Shown: positions 14,838-27,375, counted from the first letter of the stretch. The stretch: DNA of 64,000 nt from Annulohypoxylon bovei var. microspora (GCA_022836615.1 MU405365.1:1-64000), one strand, 5' to 3'. Made by a program: numbers and translations. Notes: generated from the sequence alone by a model not told the origin.

Positions 14838-15149
14838 TGTTACAAGTTAAAGACTTGGAAAGTTAATTAAGGTAAAAATTAACGTAAACTTACATTATAG
14901 TTATAAATGCGATAAACGTAAGTTTTTATAATGAAGTTATTAATAACTTTAAATGGGTTATGGAAATTATTAAAACACGTATAAAAAGGGTTTTTACATT
15001 AATTAATTTAATTTATATTTTTAAGCATAAATATTATAACCTTAAAAATAAAAGATTATTACTTTTCTTTTTTTTTTTCATTAATGAAAATAACCTTATT
15101 TTTAACTTCATATAATACAAGTTTACCGTTACTTATAAGAATTGTTACA
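14838..15149 (+). repeat. 5' LTR, RIP-mutated
   Basis: It begins TGTTACAAGTTAAAG and ends ATTGTTACA. It aligns over its whole length with the reverse complement of the unmutated solo LTR at 18,841-19,152, and the differences are overwhelmingly C to T and G to A. The direct partner is 20,514-20,825. It is about 312 bp long. Confidence 0.88.
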
Positions 15150-17354
15150 TATTTTTATTAATTACTTTTTAATTAATAAAAGTTTTTAAAAAAGTGTTTA
15201 TTACATCGAATGATAATTTAATATATAAACACCTTTTAAATAATAAACAATTAAAATTTTATAATATTTATTATTTTTTATTAACATAATTTAAATACAT
15301 ATAAATTCTTTAATAACTTTTTTAATAACCTTATAATTAACTTATTAAGTAATTTTAATTCGTTCCATAAAATTAAAAAAATAACCTTAATTAAAGATAA
15401 ATATTTAATTTAAATTAACGAATAAAAGAACTTTTTAATATATATAATTATATTAAATCTTTTCATTTCGAAAAACTTAATATACCTTAAATCGGAGAAA
15501 AATAAATACTTGAAAATTATGTTTTTAATCCCGGTTAAAAAACGGCAGCGTTTAACACAATGGTTTAACACGGAAAAGCTTAATAAATAATATAATAACT
15601 AAGCCTTTATTTAAATTTTAATCGAAAAATTTAAAGATAAATAATTAATTTAAACCACCCATTAAAATTTAACCAAAATGCGTTAAAGTGTTTTTTAATA
15701 CTTTAATAATTTCTTTATTAACTTTAAAAACAAGTTAACTTTAATTAATAAATTACATTAAAAAAAGGAAAATAAAATCAATTACATTAACACGAGGTTA
15801 AATAATAAATTAAAAAACATTTTCATAATTAAAAAGTTAAATAAAAAAAATTACAATAAATAAATGGTTAAGGTTAACGATATAACAGCTAAAATGGAAA
15901 AGGCACCGGATTATAAAAAGAAAAGTAATTGTTTTATAACCATTTAATACAAAAGAACATTTAATTAAAAAATTACTAACTTTATTAACACGGTAATTAT
16001 TTAAGAATAAAAATTAAAGCTTAATAAAAACGAAAATATGGTTATAAGTAAAATAAATTACATAATTTTAACCGTTATAATAATTATAATAATAAGTTAA
16101 ATAAATAACTCACGTTAAAGTAACAATAATTTATTAAAAGCATAATAAAAGTTAAATTAAAAGTTTAAAAAATTTAAAAAAAAAGGTAAATATATTCATT
16201 GCATAAAAATAAAACACTTTACAATGGTTTATTTATCGTTTTAAATTACACCTTAATTAAATTACGGTAACGGAAACGGTACACCATAAATGGTTATTAT
16301 AAAGGCTTAAAATAATTAAAATGTTAAAAATAATTATAAATTATTAAAATACTTAGAAAATAAATAACCTTTAAACGAAGTTACGTTTAAAGGTTAATAT
16401 TAAGATTTATAAATATTAAAAAAAGCTTTAAATAAAATATATACCACTTTTTTTTTAATCGAAACCTTATTAAACGGATAAAAATTTATTAATACGTTCA
16501 TAAATTTAAGATATTTAATATATTTAACATTTAATAAAAAACTTATATAATAAATAAAATTACCGCGTATATTTATTTAAAAGAAGGAGTTAAAATTAAT
16601 TAAAAATAAAGAATTTTATACGATTAATACGTTTATATATATAAAAATTAATATAAATGGTAAAAAGGAACGGATATAAGGTTATATTATCCTAAATTTC
16701 GCATTCCTTTTAATATTAAAAAAATTATAAATAAAATAAAACAACGTCATTTACAAGGTAAAAAAAAAGTCGATTAAAATAAGTTTAAAAAAACATGGCT
16801 TAATAATATATAAAAAAAGTTAAAACATTATTTAAACATTTTATAATATTAAAATAAAATGCTTACAAATTAAAAAAGTTAAGTATATAATAAAAAATAT
16901 GTTTTTAACACTTATAACCTAAGAAAAAAAACGTTAACATAAAAAAAATGGCGAGGATATTTAAATCTTTAATGTTACCATGTAAAATATTAACATTACA
17001 TTAAAAAAAAAAAAAAAACTTACAATTAATTAAATCCGAAAAGTATTATTTAATAAATTAAAAAATCAAGCCAAAAATTTCTTAAATAATAAAAGTACAA
17101 CGTTACCACCATTAAAGTTAAGGTTAAACACCGAAATTAACTTATAAAAAAATGATTAAAGTAAAAAAAAAAAAGTTTTATAAAGATTTTTATATAATAT
17201 ATTAAAAAAAAAACTTTTAATATTATAAAAAACCTTAATAAATTTATTAAATAAAGGATAAATTAAAGTTAATAATTCCCCGAAAAAAGCATCGATATTA
17301 TTCGTAAAAAAATTAAAAAGCGGCTTTTAATTTTATATAAATTACAAGGCCTTT

Positions 17355-17960
17355 AACGCTATTTCGGCACGTAACCGTTACCCGTTACCATTAATTAAAA
17401 AAACCTTACGATCTTTTTATAAAATTAAATGGTTAATTAAAGTCAACGTTAAAATTACATTTCACAAGTTATAAATAAAAGAAAAAAATAAATAAAAAAT
17501 TATTTTTCGCATTTAATTTAAAGCTTTTAAATAATTAATTACATTTTTTAAATTATGTAAAACATTAATAACGTTCCAATGTTATATTAATAAAACCTTA
17601 TTTAACCTTTTAAATAATTACTATTTAACGTATATAAATAACGTGGTAATTTATTTAAATAAGTTTTATAAAAATCACATAAATAAAGTTAAAACAATGT
17701 TAAAACGCTTTAATAACATTAATTTAAAGTTAAACCTTTTTAAGTGCTTTTTTACCATAAAGGAAATTAAATACTTAAGCTTTATCGTCACGATGAAAAA
17801 AAGGATTAAAGTAAATTTTAATAAAATTACAATCATTAAAAGGTAAAAACCATCCACGAACGTATAAAAAGTTCGTAACTTTTTAAAGTTCGCGAATTTT
17901 TATAAAACGTTTATCGAAAGATTTAATAAATTAATTACTTTTTTAATCACTTTAACGAAA
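17355..17960 (+). pseudogene. Reverse transcriptase relic of the chromovirus
   Basis: An unusually well-kept segment at 17,355-17,396 still reads NAISARNRYPLPLI, the N-terminal RT block of Ty3/gypsy elements. In the same frame 17,631-17,654 reads YINNVVIY where active enzymes have Y-x-D-D, so both catalytic aspartates (17,637-17,642) have become asparagine by G to A changes. The stretch 17,643-17,846 continues open with the KH-x-KV...LKLNLFKC...IKYLSFIV pattern typical of the RT thumb side. Downstream, FxxFxxRF-like residues near 17,880-17,930 mark the start of the connection/RNase H part. Confidence 0.85.
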
Positions 17961-18840
17961 AAAAGGGTTTTCTTTAAGTGGGGGTAAAAAATAAACGTGG
18001 TGTTCGAAAAATTAAAACATTTATTTATTATTACATCGATTTTAATTCATTAAAACTTTAATTAAAAAACGTACTTAAAAGTAAATTACTTAAAGTGGGT
18101 TTTAAAAGTTTATTTTTCATAAAAAAATTATAATAAAATATTAAAACTTGTGGCTTATTATTTAACAAAATTATTACCAATCGAATATAATTATAAAATA
18201 TACGATAAAAAGTTTTTAATAATCATTAAGTTAATAAAAACATGGTAAAAAAAATTATAAAAGGTGGTTAAATTTTTTATAATTTTTATAAATTATAAAA
18301 ACTTAAAATATTTTATAATTACCCGTAAATTAAATAAACACCAAGTACGTTGAAAATAAACCTTATTAAAATTTAATTTTATTATGAAATATCGGGCCGG
18401 TAAAAAAGTAAAATAATTCGATATTTTATTAAAATAAAGTTAAAATATCCCGGTAAATTAAAAGGATAAAAAGGTGGTAAACCATATGTAACGTTTATTT
18501 AAATAAAAATAACTACCTTTAATAAAAACGATAATAATAAATATTTAAATGTTTTTAATAAATGTTATTAAAGTGTTAAAAAAAGGGGTAATACCAAATT
18601 AAAGCCTCGTAATTATACTTATCGGAAAAAGAATCTTTTATAACGAAGATTTATAAGTTTTATAAGATTAAAAGGTTATTAAAAATACGAATTTTAAGAC
18701 GATTTATAAAGTTATTAATAAAAATAATTATTATTTCCCGTTAATTTTTAAGGATTATAAGGTTTTAATTATTAAATATAATTTAAACGATAAAAGAACC
18801 GTGTTATTTAAAAAACGAACGTAAATATTAAATTAAAAGT

Positions 18841-19152
18841 TGTGACGGTTCTTATAAGCAACGGTAAACTTGTGCTATATGGGGTTAAAAATGAGGTTAT
18901 TTTCATTGATAAAAGAGAAAGGGAAAAATAACAACCCTTCGTCCCTGGGGCTACGATATCTATGCCTAAAGGTGTGGATCAGGTTGATCAGCGTGGAAAC
19001 CCCTTTTGTACGTGTTCCAATAGCTTCCACGACCCACTTGGGGCTGTCAATAGCTTCATCATGGGGACCCACGCCTATCGCGTTTGCAACCATGATGTAA
19101 GCTCGCGCTGATCTTTACCCTGATCAACTTTCCGGGTCCTCGACCCGTAACA
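18841..19152 (-). mobile_element. Solo LTR nested in the chromovirus, not RIP-mutated
   Basis: The plus-strand ends are TGTGACGG and CCGTAACA (a TG...CA LTR read on the minus strand), 312 bp. The flanking 5-mers are AAAGT (18,836-18,840) and AAAGC (19,153-19,157), a 5-bp target duplication with one C/T transition. Reverse-complemented, it matches both LTRs of the surrounding element along its length but retains normal G+C content. It is therefore an LTR of the same family in the opposite orientation, left behind after internal recombination. Overlapping frames of 72-76 codons within it are incidental. Confidence 0.88.
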
Positions 19153-20344
19153 AAAGCCCCTTAAAATAATTATAATTTAAAATGTCCACGATTTTTACGT
19201 TATAAACCACTTAAGAAAAAATAATATTATTATAATCGTTTTAAGGTTTTTTTATTAATTAATTATAAAACAAGATATATAAAAGTTTTATAAAAACTAC
19301 GATGTTTATAATTAAATTTACGTTTAATAAATTTAATAAAAAAGGTTATTAAAACCTTTACCCATCCCCGATCGTTACTTTTTAAAGTTATCCATTAATT
19401 TTATAATAAAAATGCCGGTAAAAAAAAAAAGAAACTTTTAATATTTAATAATAATTATTTATTAATTATTAAAATGGGTTTTATTAAAAACGATAAATAT
19501 TATAAAAGTTAAAACGTGTATTATAAGGTTTATATATACCCATGTTAAATATTATAACTTTCTTATAATAATAATATTAAATTAAAGGAATAATTAAATA
19601 AGCGTATTTTAAATAAAATTTTATAAATTAATAAAAATAATATAACGTTTATCCATTACTTTTAATTTAAAGATTAATGGATCCATGGAAAAAATAAATT
19701 AAAAGGTATAAATATATTTATAATGTTTCTTAATTTACGTATAATTTAATTAATTAAAAATGTTACTTATAATAATAATAACGATTAATAATCGGAACAT
19801 AATGGTTAAATTAAACCCTTTTTATATAACGCATGGATACCACGTATATTTAATTAAACAAGTTATTAATAAAGTTTTAAATAAATTATTTAAGGAATAA
19901 TGGGTTATAAACTTTATAACTAAAATTAAAAAGGCTAATAAATACGTTTAAGTTATCATGGTTATAATTTAAAAATGTATAAAACGTATAATAAATTAAT
20001 TTTAATTAAAGGGTTTTAAATATAAAGTAAATAATAAGGTTTAATTAAATTTAAAAAATATTATAATATTATAACTTAAAAAAAAACTTTTTTAATTATA
20101 CGTAAAATATAAGGTAATTAAGGTGATTAATTTTTATGTAATAAAATTAAACGTATTTATAAAAATTTAACTATAATTTTATATTAAATTATTTAAATTA
20201 ATAATTATAAACCCGTTATTATTTTAAATATAAAATAATATTTAATTATTATTTTTCATTAATTAAAATAACGAAAACCTTAAATATATTATTAAAGAAA
20301 TTTTACAATTAAAAAGTAAACGTAAAAAATAAAGCGTACATAAA

Positions 20345-20430
20345 ATGGTATTAATTAAATGGAAGGGTTATATAAAACCGATGTAAGAATTTTAAGAAAA
20401 ATTAAAAAATACAAAAACCTTAAAGATATT
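20345..20430 (+). pseudogene. Chromodomain relic of the chromovirus polyprotein
   Basis: The reading is VLIKWKGYIKPM, then a stop where Trp is expected, then E-F-stop-EKLKN. It aligns with the chromodomain core Y-L-V-K-W-K-G-Y...P-T-W-E-P...E-N-L. It lies just upstream of the 3' LTR, at the C-terminal end of integrase, as in chromoviruses, whose chromodomain is thought to steer integration toward marked chromatin. Confidence 0.8.
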
Positions 20431-20513
20431 TTATTAACGATTTAAAGTAAGAAATAAAGTAAATAAAAAAACCTTTGTAATTATAAGCTTTAAAAAACAA
20501 AGGAAAGAAATAT

Positions 20514-20825
20514 TATTATAAATTAAAAACCCGGAAAATTAATTAAGGTAAAAATTAACGTAAGTTTATATTATGGTTATAAATATAATAAATGTGGGTT
20601 TTTATAATAAAGTTATTAATAGCTTTAAATGGGTTATGAAAGTTATTAAAATACATATAAAAGGGGTTTTTATATTAATTAATTTAATCCACACCTTTAA
20701 ATATAAATATTATAACTTTAAAAATAAAAGGTTATTACTTTTCCCTTTTTCTTTTATTAATAAAAATAATCTTATTTTTAACCTTATATAATACAAGTTT
20801 ACCGTTGCTTATAAGAATCGTCATA
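20514..20825 (+). repeat. 3' LTR, RIP-mutated
   Basis: It begins TATTATAAATTAAAAACCCGG, which is TGTTACGGGTCGAGGACCCGG after transitions only. It ends GAATCGTCATA against the unmutated GAACCGTCACA. It is followed directly by the ATAAA target duplication. A 72-codon frame inside is a by-product of the loss of C and G. Confidence 0.88.
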
Positions 20826-20830
20826 ATAAA

Positions 20831-23770
20831 TTTATTATTATTAAAAATTAAAATTAATATAATTTTAATCGTTATTTTTTAATTTTAAAAATATGTATTT
20901 ATATTTTTATTTTAATAATGTTTATAATTTTTAATAAATAATAATTATATATACGGTAATAATTAATACCATTTTACTTTTAAAATATGTTTATAAAAAT
21001 TATAAAATAAAATAAAACCCGTTTCGAAATTATATCGTCGTGTTTAAATATTTTAATAACTTTTATATTAAATGTTATTACGATAATAATAATAATAAAT
21101 ATTTACATTAACTTAATACGTGTTTATATATTAATTTAAATATAATCGTTATTTTAATTATAATAAATAAAAGTAAACGTATCCGAATTATTAATGTATT
21201 TATATTTATTTTTTTATTATTATTACCGGTTATTAAAATTAAAAAAGTTTAATTAATTATAAACGTTATTTTTAAAATTATTAAAAATATTAAAGTAAAA
21301 TTATTTAATATTATAAATTAAATTAAAGAATTAAAATGTTAAAAATTAACCGTAATTTTTTAACGTTTTTATTATTAAATTCATATATAATTAAAAATAA
21401 ATTATATATAATAAATTAATACATTGCGATAAAATAAATTACTTTAAATGTTAATTTTTTTATAAAATTATTTTAAATAATTTTAAAAGTATAATTTATT
21501 AAAACATTAATAATTAAATATTTAATTAAAATAAATTTTTATATTATAAATAAATTATTTATATTATAATAATATTTAAATTCATTATTTTATATTTTTT
21601 TAATAATATATTAATATTTAAACTTATAAAAAACCTTTAATTTTAATTTATTTTTACCTTTTTAATATACGGCTTTATTAAACTTTATAAAATTTAAATA
21701 ATTAAATATTTAATTATTAACTTTATTTTTTATTTAATAATATTACATTATTTTTTATTTATTATTATTATTATTAATATTACCATTATTATTCGTATTA
21801 TTATTCGTATTATTATTTATATTATTATTTTTATTATTATTTTTTTTATTTTTATATTTTTTTTATTTTTTATATTAAACTTTACGAATACGATTTAATT
21901 AATAAATTATTATTATTTAACGAATAATCGTTCGAAAATAAATTATTAAATTTATTAAATTTATTTTTTAAAAAACGATAATAAAATTCATAATATAAAA
22001 TAAAATAAAATAAAAATTAAATTTTTTTATTATATAATTATTATAAAAAAAATTATAACCGAAAATAATATACATTTTAAAAAAATAACCATGTAATATT
22101 ATTTTCTTTTTAAAAAATAAATTACAACGTTATAAACCTTATAATTTACAACGCACCTTTATTAAAAAGCGGGTCGTATCATTATGCGAAAAAAAAAATT
22201 AATAAATTAACGGGTTTTTTTCATTTAAACCGGGGTGGTTATTTACTTACACATTGTTACTTATGTAATTTAAGATAATTCTCATAAACCACAAAAACTT
22301 AAAAATTTAATATTTATTTAATAAATTATATCACTTTTAAAATAAAAATATTTTATTTATTAAACTCGATGTTTATTTCCGAAATTATTTAATTACATAA
22401 TAATAAATCATATAATTTAATTTAAATAACTTTTTACGTTTTAAAAATAAAATTAACTTAATAAAACAAAGGAATTTAATAAAGAAAATAAATGATAAAT
22501 TGTAATTTTACGTATAAAGTTTTTATGTAAAAAAAATAATATTAAATTAAAAAGATATTAAAAATTATAAATAAATTAATAAGCCATTACCTGCATTTTC
22601 AGGTTTACGGGAAAATAATATTTAATTATTATTTAAATAAATACGTTTTTTTTATTAAAAAACATAAATACTTAATATGTATAATATAAAATAAACTTTT
22701 ACCTTGGTTTATATAATGCTTTTTTCGTTAAAAATAACCAAAGTTATTAAGCTTTTTTACGTTATGCGATATATTTTATATCCGCGTTATTAAAAAACGA
22801 AGTATTCGTAAAAATGTTAAAAAAAAAAACAATAAATTAAATAAAAACATCGTGGTTATTAAATAAAAATATATTTAATACTTTTTAAATGCGTTTTTCG
22901 GCGCTTTAATAATTAAGTATATAATTTTCGAAATGTATACGAACATGGGTTTATTCATTAAAAATTATAATAATAAATACGAACATATTTACCGTTATAC
23001 GCCGTTATTTTCAATCGTAATTTAAAGATAATTAAACTTTAATTAAAACGGGGCATTGGTTAAATTTAATTAATAAAATGCTTTTTAATTATTTTAAATG
23101 TTAATATTTAAAAAAAATTATTTATAAATGTGTTAAATGTTATAATATAAACCAATAAATAAAGCCTTATGTTTTTATTATTTTTTAAATGAAAAAATAA
23201 TATGTAAAAAAATACGTTAATTTTAATTATATAAAATTATATTATTAACTTAAAAAAAAGAAAAAAAAATAAAAACATTAATTATAAATAATAAAAAACG
23301 TTATATATAATATAAAAATTATTATTTACATTTAAATTAACCTTTTTATTATAATAATTAATTAAACACCATAAATTATTAATAAGCATTACCATATTAT
23401 GTTAGTTTTTTATTTATTAATATTAAAAAATTATAAATAATTAAATAATTAAATTAAATGACCGCTTAAAAGACCGTTTTAATATAAAAGGGCTTAAATA
23501 ATTATAATTTAATATAAATTTTAAAAACAAAGTAAAACTTTTCCCGGTTATAACCTTCGATTTATATTATTATCACGAAATATATAATAAAAATTCTTTT
23601 TTTATTTAAATACGATACATTCGGGCCGAAACATGCATTAAAATTAACGAGAAATATTTACATATTAACTTAAGTTTTCAAATATTTATTTAAATATTAT
23701 CGACAATTATTATAAACTTTAATGCTAATTAAGAAATTAATATTAAAAAAGCAAACGTGAGAAATAAATA
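20831..23770. repeat. RIP-degraded AT-rich block, right part
   Basis: Extreme A+T sequence without reading frames. It includes a (TTA)n-rich microsatellite at about 21,755-21,860. I cannot name the source element. Composition returns to normal within a few tens of bases near 23,770-23,800, so the edge of the mutated repeat is sharp. Confidence 0.8.
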
Positions 23771-24820
23771 ATATATGACATGTTTTTAATACATCAAGGA
23801 ATTTTTGGACTAGGGGGACATTTTAAGCCCTACATATAGTATGGTCTCCACTAAATGCCCGTGTTTTTAAGTGTTCGAAAACACCATCAATTGCTAAGCC
23901 AATCAAAAACTGTCCTCCGCGATAACTTCACTTATGTTTATAACGGCAAGTCGCGCATGGGTCACCTTTTAGTGACCGCCTTTACGGATCTCTTAACCGA
24001 GTGCCAACTGTCCAAACAGTGACGTCGGACGCGTCCACGAAAAAAAGAAATCCGCGAATATCATTACTAATTATGGGTGAGACACGGTCAATATTTTCCG
24101 GTCTTGACATTCTAAATTAGGTACCTACCTACAGGTACCTAGTCTGTTCAATCTGTCGAATCTCCCTCTGATTTCATTGACGATGAAGTATTTTCAGATC
24201 GTATCTTGACGATTAGTACCACAAGATGCTGACGCTCCCTTTCAATTAATTTCTTCGAAATCGGGTGAGATCTCGGGTGGACCGTGAGGATGTCCAACAG
24301 CGCTTAGGGCGCGTTATCGCGATGCATAGGAAGTATCTGAGAGCACGTGGAAGCATGCATGGTACATTGGTTAGCCAGGGGGATCTGCCCCGAATAAGGT
24401 GCCACAAGCCTAGTTATCGATTGAAATACGATGCTGTAACCAGCAGGCCGCCTTGATCGACCATGTCCGATCCGACATCCCTCGGTCCCGAATAGGCGGC
24501 ACAGCTAGATGATAGGGATATTTCTAGTTTGTGGATTCCTTAGGGATGCTCTCAGCCCATGAAATCTCACAATATGGGGATCGCAGGCTTACTAGACGTT
24601 CCACGACACCAAACCCTGGCGACAATGTTCGGTCAATCCGCCGCTCCCTACCTAGGTATAAAAGAAGTAAGAGCCTGACACCATGTCTGACCACGCTCTT
24701 AGTGCAGCTAAGAGGAAAGCTATCTATATCATTAATATACAACTATTGACCGCGATCAGTTTTCTCCAGCTTGCTGGGGAGAAAGTTTATAACATCATCC
24801 CCACCTAGTCTTTTCCTAAA
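23771..24820. other. Boundary spacer and tyrosinase promoter region
   Basis: About 1 kb of normal composition between the AT-rich block and the tyrosinase gene. It contains GTACCTACCTACAGGTACCTAG at 24,120 and a TATAAAAG box at 24,657-24,664, 157 bp before the tyrosinase start. Open frames of 63-72 codons on both strands have no recognisable content. A RIP-spared tail of an old element at 23,800-24,060 is possible but I see no clear ends. Confidence 0.6.
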
Positions 24821-26129
24821 ATGCATATATTCGGGAACTCGATCATATTATGGGCCTGTGCTGCCTTGATGAGCAAGTCGGCCTTAGCTGGACCAGTGCG
24901 GTGGAACTCTAACCATGCCGGTGGGATACCGATGCCTAGCGACTTCAAGAGGTATCAACACACGTATCAAAAGAACATCAGGGCGTCCTTAGGGGTATAT
25001 GGTTGTACGAACAACAATATTGCCATTCGGAAGTCATGGTGAGACGCCACAATCAATGTCAGAGGCGAGAACCTCATTGTCTCGGATCCTAACATGGGCT
25101 CTTAGGGACGAGACCGACGATGTAACCAGGGCTGATTATATCCGAGCTGTGCACTGCCTCGCCGCGAAGTCACCATTGATGGACACGAAGTTTGCTCCCG
25201 GTGCTGTCAATAGACTGGATGACTTTACGTATATTCATATAAATCAAACTAACATCATTCATCAATCAGTGAGTGGACTAAGAATCACGTTGTCTTTGGT
25301 ACACTATACTAAATGAGCACTATAGGGTTACTTACTTCCCTGGCATCGACTATTTCTATGGCAGATTGAGAAGGCACTCCGTGAAGAGTGCGGATACAAG
25401 GGGCACCTCCCATACTGGGATGTCCCTCGATTCTCCGAAGACCAGACCAAGTCTAAGCTCTTCGACGGCTCCATGACATCTTTCGGTGGCAACGGCGCAT
25501 TTGTACCCCACGATCCAAGGAAGGTTATCATACCTGGCTTAGTCATAAGCAACTTCACGCTACCAAAACCCGCCGGCACGGGAGGGGGGTGTGTCACAGA
25601 TGGCCCTTTCCAGAACTTCACGATCAGCCTAGGCCCTGTCGTAAAAGAGGTCATCGACCCGGCAAATAAATACGGATACGAGCCGAATTCTCGATGCCTG
25701 TCACGGGATTTCTACGACGGTGCGAGTAAAGGAGTATTGAACTGGGCTAATGCGACGACAATCGTAAAGTCCAACACCATCAAGGAGCTGAGGAATAATA
25801 TTGAGGACTTGTGGCACTTGAACTCTCACACGTTCGTTGGTGCTGAAGCAGCGGATCCATTCAGCACGCCTAACGATCCAGTGTTCTATCTACTTCACGC
25901 CCAAATCGACCGCCTCTGGGCAATATGGCAAGGTCAGGATTTGAAGCAAAGGACGTACACCATCGACGGGAACAGGACATTCTTAGGCATCCCACTAGAC
26001 TTCGCTCCGAATGTGCCGCCAAGCCTAGCGACAATTGAAGACCCAATGGATATGGGCTTAGGGTGGTATCCCAAGACTAAGGAGGGGTTGCCAATGACCG
26101 AATATGGGAGATGTTATATTTACGAATAG
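24821..26129 (+). CDS. Secreted short tyrosinase (polyphenol oxidase)
   Basis: Type-3 copper oxidase that hydroxylates or oxidises phenols to quinones, predicted to be secreted. I model three exons, 24,821-25,038, 25,106-25,268 and 25,326-26,129. The introns are 67 bp (GTGAGA...TTAG, branch CTAAC) and 57 bp (GTGAGT...ATAG), and both keep phase, giving 394 residues. A signal peptide occupies about residues 1-23. CuA histidines are H117, H125 and H134 (in LPWHR). CuB histidines are H291, H295 (HLNSH) and H318. GGNG and GGGCVTDGPF family motifs are present. The usual His-His pair at the last CuB position reads Leu-His, and the ligand His is kept. Length fits the short fungal secreted tyrosinases that lack the C-terminal blocking domain. 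Likely roles are melanin or phenolic detoxification, and the substrate cannot be read. It is the first intact gene beside the RIP block. Without the two introns the frame is broken, so single-ORF calls would miss the CuA centre. Confidence 0.9.
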
Positions 26130-27375
26130 ACGGCGTAGTTAGCTGATATTTTCTTACTCACCTTACGGATATAATGTTTATTAGATACCTACATAGATGC
26201 ACGAGATACGAGTTACGGATGGTACTTCGGATTAAAAGTCATTAGCGATGTTGAAATCAACTATAATGGAAATAAAATGTCAAATTTCGAGAAAGAAGCT
26301 GAGCGCGACAATAGGTAAGCAGTAAATATTTTAATATGACAATCCCTCCATGCTTCAAAAATCTGTAGCCAGCCCTATTTTGCTAAGTGGGTATGTCTCA
26401 TCAAACCGTTGAAGGATTTTTCTCGGGACCGGCAATCATGATAAACGTTTTAGCTTGGTACTCAAATTAGATTATCCCTCCTTATCAATATGCTAAATAG
26501 GTACCTAAGGATTAGACCTTCGCAATGTCTCTAATGGAATAAGACATATGTATCCCTATATTAGGCACCTACCTAATATTAAGGATGCTTTGAGGGATCA
26601 ACATTGTATTATCTATAAATCCTGAAAGAGCCGTTATGGGAAGTATTTTTACGAGGGCTGAGATAATATCAATAAAGGGAATATGAAAGAAGGAGATATT
26701 AGTAAATATTATCCTAATATCTCTCTTCTAGGTAAATAGGTAGCCCCTATTTTAGGGTATCGAAATGTCTCGATTGCGGTAGATGGAAACTACACCTCTC
26801 CTAGACGCAGAAATAGAGTGTAGTCCTAAATTTAGAACGGCTGGTATATACGGTGCTTCAGCGGCTAAGCAGACGTTTGTATGCTGTATTATATGTATCA
26901 TATATTCACTTTGAAGATAAAGTCCAACATATATACCTGGTGATCCCTTATACCCCAGATATCTGGTCCTATTAGATGCCGCCCCAATGATGCAAGATGA
27001 TATTATTTAGCCTAATGAAACTACGTGCAACATAGAGGTCCAGAATGCCATAAGGGTCTTCGAATTCATCACGCGGGGTGGGGGTTCCATCTAGAGAGCT
27101 CACATGCAAAGTCGCATTGACTAAAATGGAAGATCCGTGAGGCTTGTAAGTGCCGGCATGAATCTAGACTCATGTCTTAGACCTACCTATATTTTCTTGA
27201 ATAATGTCTACACCCTGACTTGTATGTTTAGCGAGGTATAAGTATGAGTGGCGTTCTTCGGAAGGAGGTCCTCATGATCGACGACAAGCATTGATAACTA
27301 CCTACCTAGGCACGCGGAGAGTCGTAGCTGTAGCTGATCTAGGGAAACACGACAGCAAAGATTGCTCTTGGCACC
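26130..27375. other. Intergenic spacer
   Basis: About 1.2 kb between two same-strand secreted-enzyme genes. Moderately AT-rich with ACCTACCTA-type words near 26,565 and 27,300 and no supported frame. Polypyrimidine tracts and a CCTCATGATCG segment near 27,270 precede the esterase. I see no clear TATA box. Confidence 0.6.

Larger units (their letters stand above)
14838..20825 (+). mobile_element. Full-length Ty3/gypsy chromovirus, RIP-inactivated
   Basis: Two direct LTRs bound this 5,988-bp element, which is about 5.67 kb without the nested insertion. Left LTR 14,838-15,149; right LTR 20,514-20,825. A 5-bp target duplication ATAAA lies at 14,833-14,837 and 20,826-20,830. The interior shows decayed but ordered pol domains: RT at 17,355-17,950, a probable RNase H region to about 18,800, an integrase region about 19,170-20,300 and a chromodomain at 20,345-20,430. 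Many former Trp/Gln/Arg codons are now stops. The RT frame and the chromodomain frame agree once the 317 bp of the nested solo LTR and its target duplication are subtracted, consistent with one former polyprotein and little indel decay. The gag part (about 15.2-17.2 kb) is not legible. The element cannot move by itself. Confidence 0.88.

Noticed and set aside
18870..19100. Frames of 72-76 codons on both strands of the solo LTR
   Set aside because: LTR sequence; the same protein-like string reappears in the RIPed LTR only because the DNA is homologous.
24265..24749. Frames upstream of the tyrosinase
   Set aside because: No start in good context, no splice connection to the tyrosinase, both strands equally open.
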